A stretch of DNA of 64,000 nucleotides, taken from contig JABAKD010000018.1 in assembly GCA_012845835.1 (NCBI GenBank), forward strand, positions 1,426,001 to 1,490,000, read 5' to 3'. Origin of the DNA: Undaria pinnatifida (taxonomy: Eukaryota; Sar; Phaeophyceae; Laminariales; Alariaceae). Positions 10,601 through 22,206 of the stretch are shown here, in pieces. The stretch's first letter is position 1; every line of letters starts with the position of its first letter. The notes under the pieces were generated by a model. That model saw nothing but the letters and a program-made list of their open reading frames with translations. It did no database searches and was not told where the DNA came from. A program made the translations under genes and the position numbers.

Positions 10601-12020
10601 TTTGTAGCTCGTAAATAAGGAAGAATAAAAAGCCCACAATTCCGGAGATAGAGATGCTGCTCGTCCTGTAAATAGTTCAGCCGAACCTAGCGGGATAACT
10701 GCAGTAGAGTACTAGCTGCTGCTGCTGCCGTACGGGAACCTGCTAAGTCCACAAGCAAGCTCACAAGCGCGTCGAGAACAACAACAGATCTCTCTCATCG
10801 TACCTTATTCGTTCGGGGTACCCGTAGCAGTGATGATGTGGAACTTACCGGTATACCCTTACCTGGATAGGTACCGATTCCCGCGTCAACTGTAGAAAGA
10901 AAACAAACATGTGTGCGGGATCGACTGTATACAAGGAACTCCAGATATATATGATGCAACGCAGATATGACTACTACTACTGCAGGCATTGAGGCCGCGC
11001 CTCATTACCACCTATTACTAGTAAAACAGAGATACGCACCGCATACAACCTATCTGCGATGCAGGGTGAGTACCGAAAAAACCAGGGGATACCAGCAATC
11101 GAAAGAAAAACAAGCAGCGTGCAAGTTACCTGTTGTCATGTGGTAGATGCTGAACTGATTAAAAACGAAGCGAGGAACGCGGTTTGACATTTTAGGTTCT
11201 CGTATGGAAATAACGCGACACTCGTTTGCCTGGTGGAGCTGTACTAGGTGCATCATTAAGATCAGAGGAAGCAACAGCAGCAGTAGCAACAACAGCAGCA
11301 GATGCAGCAGAAGCAGAAAGTGTAGCAACGGGGGTAACAGCAACAAGGCACACCAGACCAGAGCCGGGTCGGTGTCATCGTGCGTTTGTATCGTCGTTCA
11401 TCTTCCTGATGGAAATAGCTACTCGTCCAACAGTCCCGTATTATTTTTCCGTGTGGTTATTGAAGAAGGACAAGCTGCATCTCCAGAAGAACCCGTGTTG
11501 AATTTTGGGGGGAAGTTCATGAGCTCCGATCTCGTCACGCGGATCTTTGTGGAGGTAGGCGGTTCGCGCTTGCGAGGTGGGGAGCGTTTCCTCGTGTAAC
11601 CCTGACTCCAACCCCGTCCCGAAACAGTTCCGAAACGGATGAAAAGGCGGCTTCGCCCCGATGTTTAATATATTGTTTTATTATCACATCTTCTGATCTC
11701 CACCCCCTTGTCTCCTCCGAAATAAATAGTCACAATTTTTCATCACAATATAGCTGAGCAGCATCCCCGCACATCGCACGGTTGGGGGACGAGGGACAGC
11801 AAACACAATAGAGACTGCCAGAGGGTGACGGGGCTTTACCGGGAATATCAAGGCTTCTACCACACTGGGCAAGAAACCAAGAGACAAATGTGAGGAGAGG
11901 AGCTTCTCGTGCTGCGGTTCCCAACGCGACTACACGAAAGTACCTGGTCTGCTGTTTGTCTGGATCCCACGTCGTTCCACTTGTTCATATATACGACGTC
12001 GTATATTACAAAAATTTAAA
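10600..12020. other. No supported gene; CAG-rich microsatellite inside
   Basis: Nothing here reads as a gene. Positions 11270-11345 form an interrupted CAG/AAC microsatellite (runs of AGCAGCAGTAGCAACAACAG type), which produces spurious Ser/Asn and Leu frames on the two strands. Confidence 0.5.
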
Positions 12021-12180
12021 TACACTCTAGCTGTGAGATCGAAGATTTCGTCGAAACTCATCTTTGCAAGCTGTGTGTGATACTCCGATCGCGCGCATTA
12101 CGAGTTGTGTGTCCTCATTAAGGATATAGGTCGGCGACTCCCCTTACAACTACAGTGTAGCTATCAGGGTCAACAGGATG
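12021..12180 (+). mobile_element. G-tract element terminus, forward fragment
   Basis: Begins TACACTCTAGCTGTGAGATC and ends after CTATCAGGGTCAACAGGATG. It matches 48091-48250 almost base for base across 160 bp, so it is a relatively young or recently homogenised copy. The box and G-tract modules are missing. Confidence 0.85.
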
Positions 12181-12402
12181 ATTTTATATGTCGGCTGGAA
12201 TTTGCTTGTCTGTTGCTCCTGTATCATTCTTACCCAGTAGAGCAGTTGAGTTGGCAGTGATACCGAGGTGGTGACCACAACACTGCCGTAGTGCTACTAG
12301 TCCAACCTGCGGTGCTGGGGAAATACGGAAAACACGGGGGGTAGACCAACAAGCGAAAGACCAGCAAGCAGGAGACTTAAGCAGACGAAACTCAAAGAGT
12401 AC
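12181..12402. other. Unique spacer, nothing recognised
   Basis: Sequence between the element fragment and the older MITE copy. No gene or repeat recognised. Confidence 0.4.
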
Positions 12403-12733
12403 ATTTTAAATTCATGAAAAATCCACAAAAAAATCAACTCTTGTCAAAAGGAACGGCGTAGTGCGTTCTAGGAAATAAAAAAAAAAAAGAACGCAAAAGG
12501 GTCAACGAACACCTTTCGTGGGCAACGACCGAGGCGAGAGATGGCTCGCGTCCTCCCCGGAGAGCCGCGGCTAGTGGCAGATTGTTTGATACAGAGGCGG
12601 CATGGAGGGAATTTAGCTCTAATCGTGTCGTAGATGGGCAGGCGCCACCCCGCCGCCCGACACGGGCAGCAGCAACGGGGATGTAGCGGTCGAACTTCTG
12701 AGCGAAGTCATCATTTGGTAGTTGGCCGTGTAA
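12403..12733 (+). mobile_element. Older MITE copy, left part, interrupted by a younger copy
   Basis: This part (TTCATGAAAAATCC, GTGCGTTCTAGGAAATAAA, AACGCAAAAGGGTCAACGAA, ATGGCTCGCGTCCTCCCCGG) aligns with 12790-13104 inside the younger copy. Its own outer TIR is lost. It continues at 13546 after the nested insertion; the junction lies in GTGTAA|CTTTCGAG, a sequence seen uninterrupted at 13109-13122. Confidence 0.85.
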
Positions 12734-13545
12734 GGGCCCGAATTAACGAGGAACTTGCAAAATCGAATTTCGATTTTTTTTTTTTAATTTCATGAAAAAT
12801 ACACGAAAAATTCAACTTTGGTTCTTATCAAGGAACGGCGCAGTGCGTTCTAGGAAATAAAAAAATTCAAAAAACGCAAAAGGGTCAACGAACACCCGTG
12901 GGCAACGACCGAGGCGAGCGATGGCTCGCGTCCTCCCCGGAGCGCCGCGGCTAGCCGCAGATTCTTTTGGCCGGCAGCGGCTTGGAGGCTATGGCTCTAG
13001 GTGTCTCTTGGATGGGCTGGCGCCACCCCGCTGCCCGACACGCGCAGCAGCGACGGGGATATAGCGGTCGAACTTCTGAGCGAAGTCATCATGTGGTAGT
13101 TGGTCGTGTAACTTTCGAGGTGCAGGGCGACGAAAAACTGGGTTTGCGGCGGTCTCGGTTGTTTTCGAAGCGTCGCAGGCGGTCTACGCTGTGCTAAGGA
13201 CCTTCGGAAGCCGCGCTGCGGCTGCTCCGGTGGTCCTACCTCTCGCAATGTTGGCTTCTCGCCTCTCAATCAGCCGACGACATGGCACCAATTCGCGTGG
13301 CCGGCTTCGGTTACACAGAACAAGCCATGGCTAGGTGGACAAACTCCCTAAATTCAATTTTGATTTTCGACTAAATTCGACCGAGAAAGTCTTTTTTTAC
13401 TTCTTTGTTGAATTTGATTTTTCGTAATAATTCTGAGAATGCCTGCTTGGTGATTCATTTTTTGACCAATCAGATGCAAATTAAATTCAATTCTATAAAA
13501 TAAAATCGAAATTCGATTTAGCAAGTTCCTCGTTAATACGGGCCC
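12734..13545 (+). mobile_element. PIF/Harbinger (Tourist-like) MITE, complete, 812 bp
   Basis: The ends are inverted repeats of about 45 bp: GGGCCCGAATTAACGAGGAA on the left and, on the complementary strand, GGGCCCGTATTAACGAGGAA on the right, both followed by CTTGC and an AAATCGAATTTCGATTT palindrome. TAA flanks both ends (12731-12733 and 13546-13548). The intact sequence at 13109-13122 inside the element shows the empty site with a single TAA. A 3-bp TAA/TTA duplication with GGG/GGC-starting TIRs is the established signature of PIF/Harbinger-derived MITEs. It has no transposase frame and must be non-autonomous. Confidence 0.88.
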
Positions 13546-13820
13546 TAACTTTCGAGTGTGCAGGGCGACGAAAGACTGGGTTTGCGGCGGTCTCGGTTGT
13601 TTTCGAAGCGTCGCAGGCGGGCTACGTTGTGCTAAGGACCTCCGGAGGCCGTGCTGCGGCTGCTCCGGTGGTCCTACCTCTCGCAATGGTGGCTTCTCGC
13701 CTCTCAATCAGCCGACGACATCGCACCAATCCGCGTGCCCGCCTTCGGTTGCACAGAACAAGCCATCCATGTCTAGGCGACAAATTGCCTACATTGAATT
13801 TCTATTTTATAAAAAAAATT
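13546..13820 (+). mobile_element. Older MITE copy, right part
   Basis: Continues the interrupted older copy from TAACTTTCGAG. It matches 13106-13360 (GCAGGGCGACGAAAGACTGG, GGTTTGCGGCGGTCTCGGTT, CTCTCAATCAGCCGACGACA). It decays near 13820 without a recognisable right TIR. Confidence 0.82.
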
Positions 13821-14964
13821 CAAGGACGTTAGCCGTGAGTTCGACGAATTTCTGGTCAATAATACTCATCTTTGCAAGCTGCGTGTTGTTGGTACTTGTA
13901 ATATACAAAATAGATGAGTTTTTGTTTGGAGGGTCGTATTTTTGGTCCGCTATAAGACCTACTATTTTATGAAAAAAAAAATTGGCGATTATTTCTGGCG
14001 ATTATTTTTGTAGTTTTGAGGCTCCAGAAATAACTGCATCAGAATTACAAACACAACTACGACAGCATACTGCGCTTGTTGTGTGCAAGACAAAGCTTCA
14101 TCCTCACACAAACGCGACAGCAACAGCACCATCACCGCCGAAACCACCACAGGCACACCTCACTAGCACCACAGCAGCAGCGCAGCAGAAGAGACCGCAG
14201 CAGAGGCGGTGGTGACCTATCGTTGCCGGCGACAGTGTACTGCCAGATTTCAAAAATAAAGGCAAACGGCGAAACAAGACCTACCAATTCAAATAAAACC
14301 ACTTTCCAAAAGTCAGAAGCCATGACGCCTGTGCCTTGATTCTGCCATAGAAAGTGCTTCCTAGCGCTTAAAAAAAGAACAGCCTACCGCCCCGAAGATC
14401 CCCGCAGCCAGAAATATTTTGTTTTACTCGAGCGAGTCCAAAGTGTCAGGCTGCGCATATTTCTATTTTGGCCAGTATCCCGGAGAAACACATACTTTTA
14501 ACGATATGGTCAGGACCACCATACGGATGGGGGGACAGAAAAGCACTGCTGTAGATATCGCAGTGGTGGCACGTGATTCGGACTAAGTTTACCTCCGATG
14601 TTGGACGTGCTTCGGTGATCGAAGATGCAGATTTCCCGCCCGCAAGATTAGTAGCCCCGTAACAAACCCCAACGGGAACTATTACCTCGCTAGTTTGTAT
14701 GTTTTCAGGGCGATGATCGCCGAGAGCTGATCACAGACATGCTTCTGACGTTACTTCTGCTGTGGCTTGTTTCGGTTCTGCTTCTGCATCTACTCCTGCC
14801 GCTGTTAGTTCTGCTGCTACTGTTGTTGCCTTGCTCTTGCTACGAGTACGGACTAGAAGTACCTTGCGAGTACCGATTGTTTTTCCTGAAAACAGGATAC
14901 CTGGTGTATCAATTCAGTGCGAAAAATCTATGGTACATAATAATCCATGACGAAGGTTTCAATT
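13821..14964. other. No supported gene
   Basis: Short overlapping frames only. Positions 14735-14860 are rich in CTG/CTT (interrupted microsatellite), giving a poly-Leu frame that I reject as coding. A stretch near 13865 (CTCATCTTTGCAAGCTGCGT) resembles a short scrap of the G-tract element terminus module. Confidence 0.4.
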
Positions 14965-16263
14965 ATCCCCCCCCCCCCCCCCCCCCCCCCCTCCAACGCC
15001 CCCTCTTTTCCGACCACCTACACGATCGCCTAGACCTAGCACCACGCGTATAACAAGCTGCTACATATCTTTGATCTCACAGCCGAAGTGTATTTGAATA
15101 TTATTTGTGACCTAAACCTCCTAAAAATCCCCCCCCCCCCTCTTGCTCTCCCTTACTCAAACGCCCCACCAAATATCAAAATCCGCCACCTTAATAAACA
15201 CTTCACGCACAGGATATCACCTCATTATCTTTCGAGAGCCATCCATGCCGCTGTGTCCCCCCCCCCCCCCCCCCCCCCCTCCAACGCCCCCTCTTTCCCG
15301 AGACCTAGCACCACGCGTATAACAAGCTGATACATATCTTTGATCTCACAGCCGAAGTGTATTTGAATATTATTTGTGACCTAAACCTCCTAAAAAATCT
15401 CCCCCCCCCCCCCCCTCTTGCTCTTCCTTACTCGAACGCCCCACCAAATATCGAAATCCGCCACATTGATAAACACTTCACGCACAGGATATCACCTCAT
15501 TATCTTTCGAGAGCCATCCATGCCGCTGTGTTCCCCCCCCCCCCCCCCCCCCCCCCGCCTCGAACGCCCCCTTCTTCCCCATCACCCGCACCTTCGCCTA
15601 GACCTAGCACCACACGTATAACAAACCCCTCACCTAAAGCCCTCCCCCCCCCCCCCCCCCCTCCCCCCACCCCCGCCCCCACCCCCCACCCTCCCCCCTC
15701 CAACCCATCTCAACCCCACCCTCTCTTTCCTCACTGATTGTACGACTTACCCCAGGATATACACGATAAACTGATGTATTATTTCCAAAAATGTCACATT
15801 TATCCCCTCGAAATAATGTATAGTTTCCAGGCACATATCGAGCTGCCCCCCCCCCCCCCCCCCCCCCCCCGCCCCCAATAATATACTGGTGCCAAAACCG
15901 TCAGATTTATCCCCTCGAAAGGATTTATAGCTTACATGCACAAATCGCCCTTTCCCCCCCCCCCCCTCCCCCCCCCGCCCCCCTCCAAACCCGCTCGCTT
16001 CTGATCAAAACCAGGCCCCCCCTTTCCCTTCACAGCTGTCAGATTTTGTCCCCCTCAGAAACGGGTTTTATAGTTTCCGCGCACAGACTGACTAAAATCA
16101 TCCTGTTGACCCTGATAGCTACACTGTAGCTGTAAGGGGAGTCGCCGACCTATATCCTTAATGAGGACACACAACTCGTAATGCGCGCGATCGGAGTATC
16201 ACACACAGCTTGCAAAGATGAGTTTCGACGAAATCTTCGATCTCACAGCTGGAGTGTATTTTA
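14965..16263 (-). mobile_element. G-tract modular element, reverse copy with internal duplication
   Basis: One of the most complete reverse copies. From the left it has C-tracts at 14968-14990, 15131-15140, 15259-15280, 15400-15415, 15533-15556, 15644-15700, 15845-15872 and 15955-15985, separated by the usual modules. Boxes lie at about 15786-15835, 15898-15945 and 16030-16086. The GGGGAGTCGCCGACCTATAT and CGCGCGATCGGAGTATC blocks follow, then the terminus TCTCACAGCTGGAGTGTATT (16241-16260). No protein is encoded; frames are poly-Pro artefacts of the C-tracts. Confidence 0.85.
15060..15560 (-). repeat. Internal tandem duplication, period about 269 bp
   Basis: The block TTTGATCTCACAGCCGAAGT...ATATTATTTGTGACCTAAACC...TCACGCACAGGATATCACCT...CATCCATGCCGCTGTG occurs at about 15068 and again at about 15337, almost identical except for C-tract lengths. 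This is a recent module duplication inside the element. Confidence 0.85.
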
Positions 16264-16984
16264 ATTTTTATAATAATAACAGGGCACAGCACTGCTGGCC
16301 TTTCACTTGCTTGCCCGCCCCTGTGTTTTCCGTTTTTTCCCCGCACAAAGAACCTATTGGGACTGATCGGGTTTGAACAATATCAACTAGGGAGTTACAC
16401 GCCGGAGCACAGGGTCGATATAGTTTCCCGGCCTGCAGCTGATATGTTATCGGGCTCGGTTCTCATGTTTTATCTGCTGCTGCTGCGGCCGCTGCACTAC
16501 TGATACCACAATGCTACTGCTCCTGGGTCGGCGACTACTCACATATATTCCACGAAGTGTGGTAAAAGCCCACATCCTCGACGGTTGGTCGAGCTCGGTG
16601 CTGTTGCTACATGACCGGAAGTAGCGAACTGTGACTGCGCTGCTCTTGGTACTTGTACGGTTGAGCATTGCTGCATACTGTATCCGAGTCCGAACAGTTA
16701 ACAGGTTTTTGTGTCGCAGAATCAGACCGTGCATAATCGGATTGACAACCCAAAAAGTTTAAACCCGCAGTACAGTTTGTTTTTGAAACTAAGTGCCCGT
16801 GGAAAATAATCAACGGCTATCGCTTGACTACGTACATACTCCCACCGGTGTTCGCTGCACAAAAGCATCTCACTAGGCACGTAAACGAAGCATTGTAGGT
16901 GGGGCGAGGGAGAATAGGCTGTGTGCGGTTTAGGCGAGGAGGGTTGTCTCCCCCCTCGCTTGATCACGGATGCACAGAAATCGA
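16264..16984. other. No supported gene
   Basis: Mixed sequence. A short piece at about 16408-16520 (TTTCCCGGCCTGCAGCTGAT and CTGCTGCTGCGGCCGCTGC) resembles 26070-26165, suggesting another low-copy dispersed repeat. No coding frame is supported. Confidence 0.4.
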
Positions 16985-17425
16985 CTTTTTTGACGGATGT
17001 CCGCGGCAATGGCCGTGGAACTTCAGTGCACTTTCTTGGGTGTTACCACAGGCTAACGTGGAAACCCGCGGGTCTCCACGGCAAGTGCCACGGCTCATGG
17101 CACTTCCACGAAAAATGCCACGGCTGTGACCACGGAACGTGCCGTGGTTTTGCCCGTGGCAAACTCCGTCGCACAACCATGGCAAACCACCGAAGTCAGC
17201 GACCATTGCCACGGCAACGCAGCAATCACGATGGAAATCCGCGGAAATCGGCGGCAATTACCACGGGAGTTTCCGCGGACGTCCAACCGAAGCGATTTAC
17301 CCCGTCATCCGGTGTCATCTGCGGCCATTGCCATGGCGATCTTTCGGTACGCGTCGAGTACCACGGATATCCGCGGTAGTCCGCGGCAATTGCCACACAG
17401 CACATGCCGCGGTTCTGTCGGTGTT
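16985..17425. repeat. CCACGG/CCGCGG-rich degenerate repeat cluster
   Basis: About 440 bp is dense in the short palindrome-prone motifs CCACGG, CCGTGG and CCGCGG, often inside GCCACGGC, CCGCGGCAAT or GGCAATTACCACGG contexts, on both strands and at irregular short spacing. Open frames on both strands here simply reflect the short-period repeat. Confidence 0.65.
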
Positions 17426-20001
17426 ATAGGAGATAGCCTGGTACTAGGTATGACCAGATATGGGGCATTTCTAGCGACGCATATTTTGGCATGTTTCTCG
17501 CTAATTGGCCGGATTACGACAAAGTCCATACTACTAGCAAACAAATCAGGCCAAAACATTTTTTTATTATTCCGGTCCGCTTCGATAGCATCTGTTGCAG
17601 GCTGCTACGCGTGCTTGGCGCAGTAGCACCCGGGTGTGACCGATGGATTGTGCAACTTACTTGTTGGTGGAGAAGACATCGAACTGTACTGGTACCGCTG
17701 TGGTACCATATTGCGGCCAGCAGCTGCCGCGGAACGCCTTGGTGTGTCAGTGGTATTGTCGCGGCAAAAGAGAATAAACCCCATTGAAGGCGATACGGAG
17801 CACACGTGTATTCGTGTGCGCCCACACCAATCATTAAAAGCATTGAATGACATGAGGCCTTCTGCCTCAGCCTGTGGTCCCTCCCATACCTCACTGTTTT
17901 TTCAGTGTTCTCCGTTTTCCACGGGACTGGCGTCGGCTGACTCGCCCAAACTTGCTTTAACTGTAGAGCGCAGCAACGTGCAGGCGACGAAGAGTCGGGG
18001 AGAGCGGTAATTAGAAAACTGTAACGTGGTTGGTCTCGAGCTACCGCTTAAAGGCACGGGCGCCCTTTGGCTCAGTGGTCTCCGCAGGGGCGCCATTCCA
18101 AAGTAGCCACGCTGATGTGATCCTCTTCTACGTGTTCGGTAATCCGCTGCCGATGTTCACGATATCAACACCGTGCTCGCTGGGGATTGTTCTGCGAACA
18201 TATTACCATTAATCCAAAGGCGTGCATCGTGCTCCTCAGCAATGTCGTCTGAGACAGCGTTTGTAGATGTGCCCACAATGACCCTTGCAGAGTGTCTGAC
18301 GAAGGGAATATAGACTATTGCTCCTGCTATGACCTCGCGGTCCCATACCATTGTGCCACACGCATATATTTCGCTCACAATGTACCAAATTTACCAGTTC
18401 GGAATCATCCCACACGTTGGGGATGTGGCAGACTTTTCTGAGATCCTAGCATGGATGAGGCGCTCAACATGTCAACCGGAACATGACTTCGAAGATATTC
18501 GTTTGCAAAACCCGATTAGCACGTCTATATGCTATTCCTAAGACACACTCGTAAAATTGTCATATTAACCGATCGTTCCACACTAATAGTCTACAGGAGT
18601 TCAACCGGTCGGAAACAAAACCTGGCTCAATACGCGCAACCCCTATCCCCTGCCATGATTCAATACATCAGCAGTGTGAGCTCGACCGGTTGAGCGGTCT
18701 ATACCCAGATTTTTCAGCTGCGTGGTTTGCCGGGGGCATGATTATTGTACACGCGACCTCATACCTGTATGCTAATGATACTGCCAAGGTCAACGGGACA
18801 CTTTCACATGGGTATTTTCGGCTAGCCAATAAATGACTCAGCATCTTACAAGTTCCGTACGGCACAGCAACACCTTAATCATGTCTTGCGCCATTCAACG
18901 AATCTACTGTTCAGAGTCCGTGTGCCCCCCTCCGCTCCCTCCGGCGCAAACATGTCCATGATCAGGACGCGGAACAGAGTGGTGCGTTCACCAATTAAGC
19001 ATATCGGACACTATGGCTGTATGTCTATCGTCGTTAGGTACAGGGTGGCGTGGACTTGGTTTTAAGGACGCGCCCGCCTAACCAGGGCAGTGCATAAACC
19101 GCCCTACCTATCCGTATTGGTTGTCGAAATAATAGAAACATACTGACTACTGTTGTCGTAGCCGGTGGTAGCCGTCATAATAATAAACCAAAAGGTGCAT
19201 GTGTATGAGCGTGACGGACAAATGGAAGGGCCACCATCATTTTGTCCGTCAACATCTCAACGCGTTGATTTGAGCACGAACGAGTACACTTTGTTTAGCC
19301 CACATCCAGTCAATGTATGTGTTTGTACTGTGGTTCATTGATCTACGTTCTATTTAAAACGAAGGCGTTGTTGTTGTCGTTGTTGTCGTCATCGTCGGCG
19401 CTGCCGTCGTCGGCGTCTTCAACGTCTGCGTCTCCTGTCGTCGTCGTCTGTCGTCCATCGTCCGTCGGTGATTCGCGGAGCGTTCGGCTCGCACCTTGTT
19501 CTGCCCCGGGGCGTTTTGGCCCCGGATTTGTACGTGGATATGAGGCGTCCGACACACACAGGGCGAAACGCGTCGTCCTGTGCCGTGCGGACCTGTGTTT
19601 GACTCGGCGGGGGAGTTGGAAGGAAGGAGGCCTCAACGCTGTATTTTCGTTTTCGCTTAATGATATTAGAGGGATCCATTGAAGGTAGCGTCGTAGTCGT
19701 GGGCGAGCGCAACGCCGGCACGGGCTCCGGCGGACGCAGACATGTAGAGGGGCTCGGGTACACGGGGTAGTGGCCGGTTTATCGCCTCGTCGGCTCAAGG
19801 TTTACTGTGGGGAGCGGGTTGCAGGCAGGGGCTTCTCTCGCCGAGTAACGCAACCTGGGGTGCCCCCGTGTTCCAATATTTGCGACCACGTCAGAAACAT
19901 AGAATAATTATGTAAAAATAGCAGCATAAGTTAAATTCCCGACCACACAGGTATTCGCTCCAAACATCCCAACTATATTGATTACTGTGGCATTATTGTG
20001 A
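17426..20001. other. Intergenic stretch without a supported gene
   Basis: I see no exon set, tRNA or known mobile element. Positions 19365-19460 are a GTT/CGT/GTC-rich simple-sequence patch that opens overlapping Ser-rich and Asp/Thr-rich frames on opposite strands (about 120 and 150 codons). Neither has a recognised domain, so both are left uncalled. Confidence 0.4.
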
Positions 20002-20788
20002 GGGGTCTGATTGACGAGGATCTTGCCAAATCGAAATACGATCGTTTTTAGAAATGGTTTCACTTTGAATTTGATTGACCGGACAATGAATCACCGAGCA
20101 GGCGTTTCCAGAATAATGACGAAAATCGAAATTCAACAAGTGAGCAAAAAAATAGTTGTTTTATCGAATGTAGTGCAGAATCGAATTATATTTGAGGAGT
20201 TCGCGCACTTAGGCATGGCATGTTTCATGTGAATGAAGCCGGCAACATGAATCGGTGCATGTCGTCTGCTGATTGAGAGGCGAGAAGTCAGCATTTCTAG
20301 AGATAGACACCGGAGCAGTCCCAGCGCGCCCTCAGCATGCCCTAAGTACAGGCTAGACCGCCTGGGACGCCTCGAAAACATCCGAGACCGCAGCAAACCC
20401 GGTTTTTTGTCGCTCTCCACCAGAAAGTTACACCACCAACTACCACATCACGACTTCGCTAAGAAGTTCGACCGTTGTATCCCCGTCGTTGCTGCCCGTG
20501 TGGGGCGGCGGGGTGGCGCCAGATCATGCAAGAGACGCCTACAGACATGGCCTCCTAGCCACTGCCTGAAAAACCAACCTGCCGCTAACCGCGGCTGTCC
20601 GAGGAGGCCGCAAGCCATCGCTCGCGTCGGTCGTTTGCTCACGGGTGTTCGTTGACCCTTTTGGGTTTCTTTTTCCTAAAATACATTTCGCCGTCCCTCT
20701 AAAAGGAGCAGAGTTGAATGTTTGATGTATTTTCCATTGAAAAAAATATATGAACTACGATTTTCCGTGATCATCTTTAATCTGGGCC
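20002..20788 (-). mobile_element. PIF/Harbinger-like MITE, older reverse copy
   Basis: Inverted relative to 12734-13545. The left end (GGGGTCTGATTGACGAGGAT) and the complement of the right end (GGCCCAGATTAAAGATGATC) are degenerate forms of the GGGCCCGTATTAACGAGGAA TIR. Internal blocks (CTGATTGAGAGGCGAGAAG, CCACATCACGACTTCGC, CGGGTGTTCGTTGACCCTTT) match the 12734-13545 copy in reverse complement. No clean target duplication remains, consistent with age. Confidence 0.8.
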
Positions 20789-21178
20789 TTAAAAAAAACT
20801 TTGCATGGGTACTCCCTTTTTTTATGTGTATATTTCATGTATCGATCTTCTGTTTTTTTTCAAGAAATAATTTTATACCTGTGTTTGACGCGCACGTGCT
20901 TCGATGGAGATGCACGACTTTCTCTTGAGGTTCATCAATTTCGATACCTAGGACCTCTCGCCAAAACTGATTCAGAGAAAAAACAAAGTTCTACACCAAA
21001 TGAACAATCCCATGGCGTAGGGTCACAACGAGAAGGATGGAAAATATAATATCGTATTATTTATTATTTTCGACGATTTTAGGTTAAGGAGCCCCCCGGC
21101 ATTCAGAAACCATTTCAGACAAAAACTGCCACTGCCTCTACTGTAGCACGCGTCTGTTGGTGTGAATGATGCATGATG
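20789..21178. other. No supported gene
   Basis: A/T-rich spacer with frames shorter than 85 codons and no recognised motif. Confidence 0.4.
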
Positions 21179-21456
21179 TATGACCAAGGCTACGGTAGGG
21201 GGGGTACCCCAATTTTCACTGGTGTGTTTGAGCCACTCGCACGAGTGGCTCTGTATCCCACAGATGAAGGTGGTTTAGGCACTTGTTTCGGCGCAGCTTA
21301 GATCACCCTTGCATTGCGAATTAATTTCGCCAATGTAAAACATGAAGAATACGTAAAATCGCATAGGAACAAAGAGGTTACTCGCGCGAGTGACCCCTGG
21401 CCACTGGAATAAAATGCCCAAAAGGGGACCCCCCTTCCGTAGCCTGGGTCGTATAT
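21179..21456. mobile_element. Small TIR element (MITE-like), about 278 bp
   Basis: The left end reads TATGACCAAGGCTACGGTAG and the complement of the right end reads TACGACCCAGGCTACGGAAG, each followed by a G-run. Inside, a second pair of inverted motifs (ACTCGCACGAGTGGC near 21235 and ACTCGCGCGAGTGACC near 21382) makes a nested hairpin. TA lies at both outer edges, which would fit a TA target duplication, but TA is too short to prove it. No coding capacity. Confidence 0.65.
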
Positions 21457-21750
21457 TCTAACAACGGATGAGGAAGCATCGCCTCTTTTTCACCGAAGGA
21501 CTTCGCATGGAAGCCGGCGATTCATTATATATTTTTAATTTTTGGAGGTTTTTGTATTTGTTCAAGTGGAGTGGCTGACGCTGGCACGCGATGTGGCCAC
21601 TGCTGCGCGCTATTTCTACTAGGGTTTTTCACGGACCAGGTCAAACCTCGACGGTCCTGCCGGGTAATGTTACCGACAGGTCAGGTGGGATTTCCAAACT
21701 TTCTGACCTGACCCGACCCGGCGCGGAATCCGTGAGAATTCAGAACCTCA
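21457..21750. other. Spacer leading into the CCCGA array
   Basis: Nothing gene-like. Degenerate CCCGAC motifs appear from about 21705, marking gradual entry into the array. Confidence 0.4.
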
Positions 21751-22206
21751 CGCCCCGCCCCGCCCCGCCCCGCCCCGACCCGACCCGACCCGCCCGACCC
21801 GACCCGACCCGACCCGACCCGACCCGACCCGACCCGACCCGACCCGACCCGACCCGACCCGACCCGACCCGACCCGACCCGACCCGACCCGACCCGACCC
21901 GACCCGACCCGACCTGACCCGACCCGACCCGACCCGACCCGACCCGACCCGACCCGACCCGACCCGACCCGACCCGACCCGACCCGACCCGACCCGAACC
22001 GACCCGACCCGACCCAACCCGACCAGACCAGACCCGACCCGACCCGACCCGACCCGACTCGACCCGACCCGACCCGACCCGACCCGACCCGACCCGACCC
22101 GACCCGACCCGACCCGACCCGACCCGACCCGACCCGACCTGACCCGACCCGACCCGACCCGACCCGACCCGACCCGATCCGACCAGACCCGACCCAACCC
22201 GACCCG
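21751..22206 (+). repeat. (CCCGA)n pentanucleotide array
   Basis: About 450 bp of CCCGA repeats with a short CCCCG start and scattered variants (CCTGA, CCAGA, CCCAA, CTCGA). The complementary strand reads GGGTC repeats and could form G-quadruplex-type structures. Because 5 is not a multiple of 3, all frames stay open as five-residue repeats such as RVGSG; these are not genes. Similar degenerate CCCGAC motifs extend into 22620-22760 and 24020-24235. Confidence 0.95.

Noticed and set aside
19317..19798. Open frames on both strands
   Set aside because: They overlap a GTT/CGT-rich simple-sequence patch, with Ser and Asp/Asn runs and no domain.
21751..22206. CCCGA array as a telomere
   Set aside because: It is internal, lacks a known telomere unit and is flanked on both sides by other DNA.
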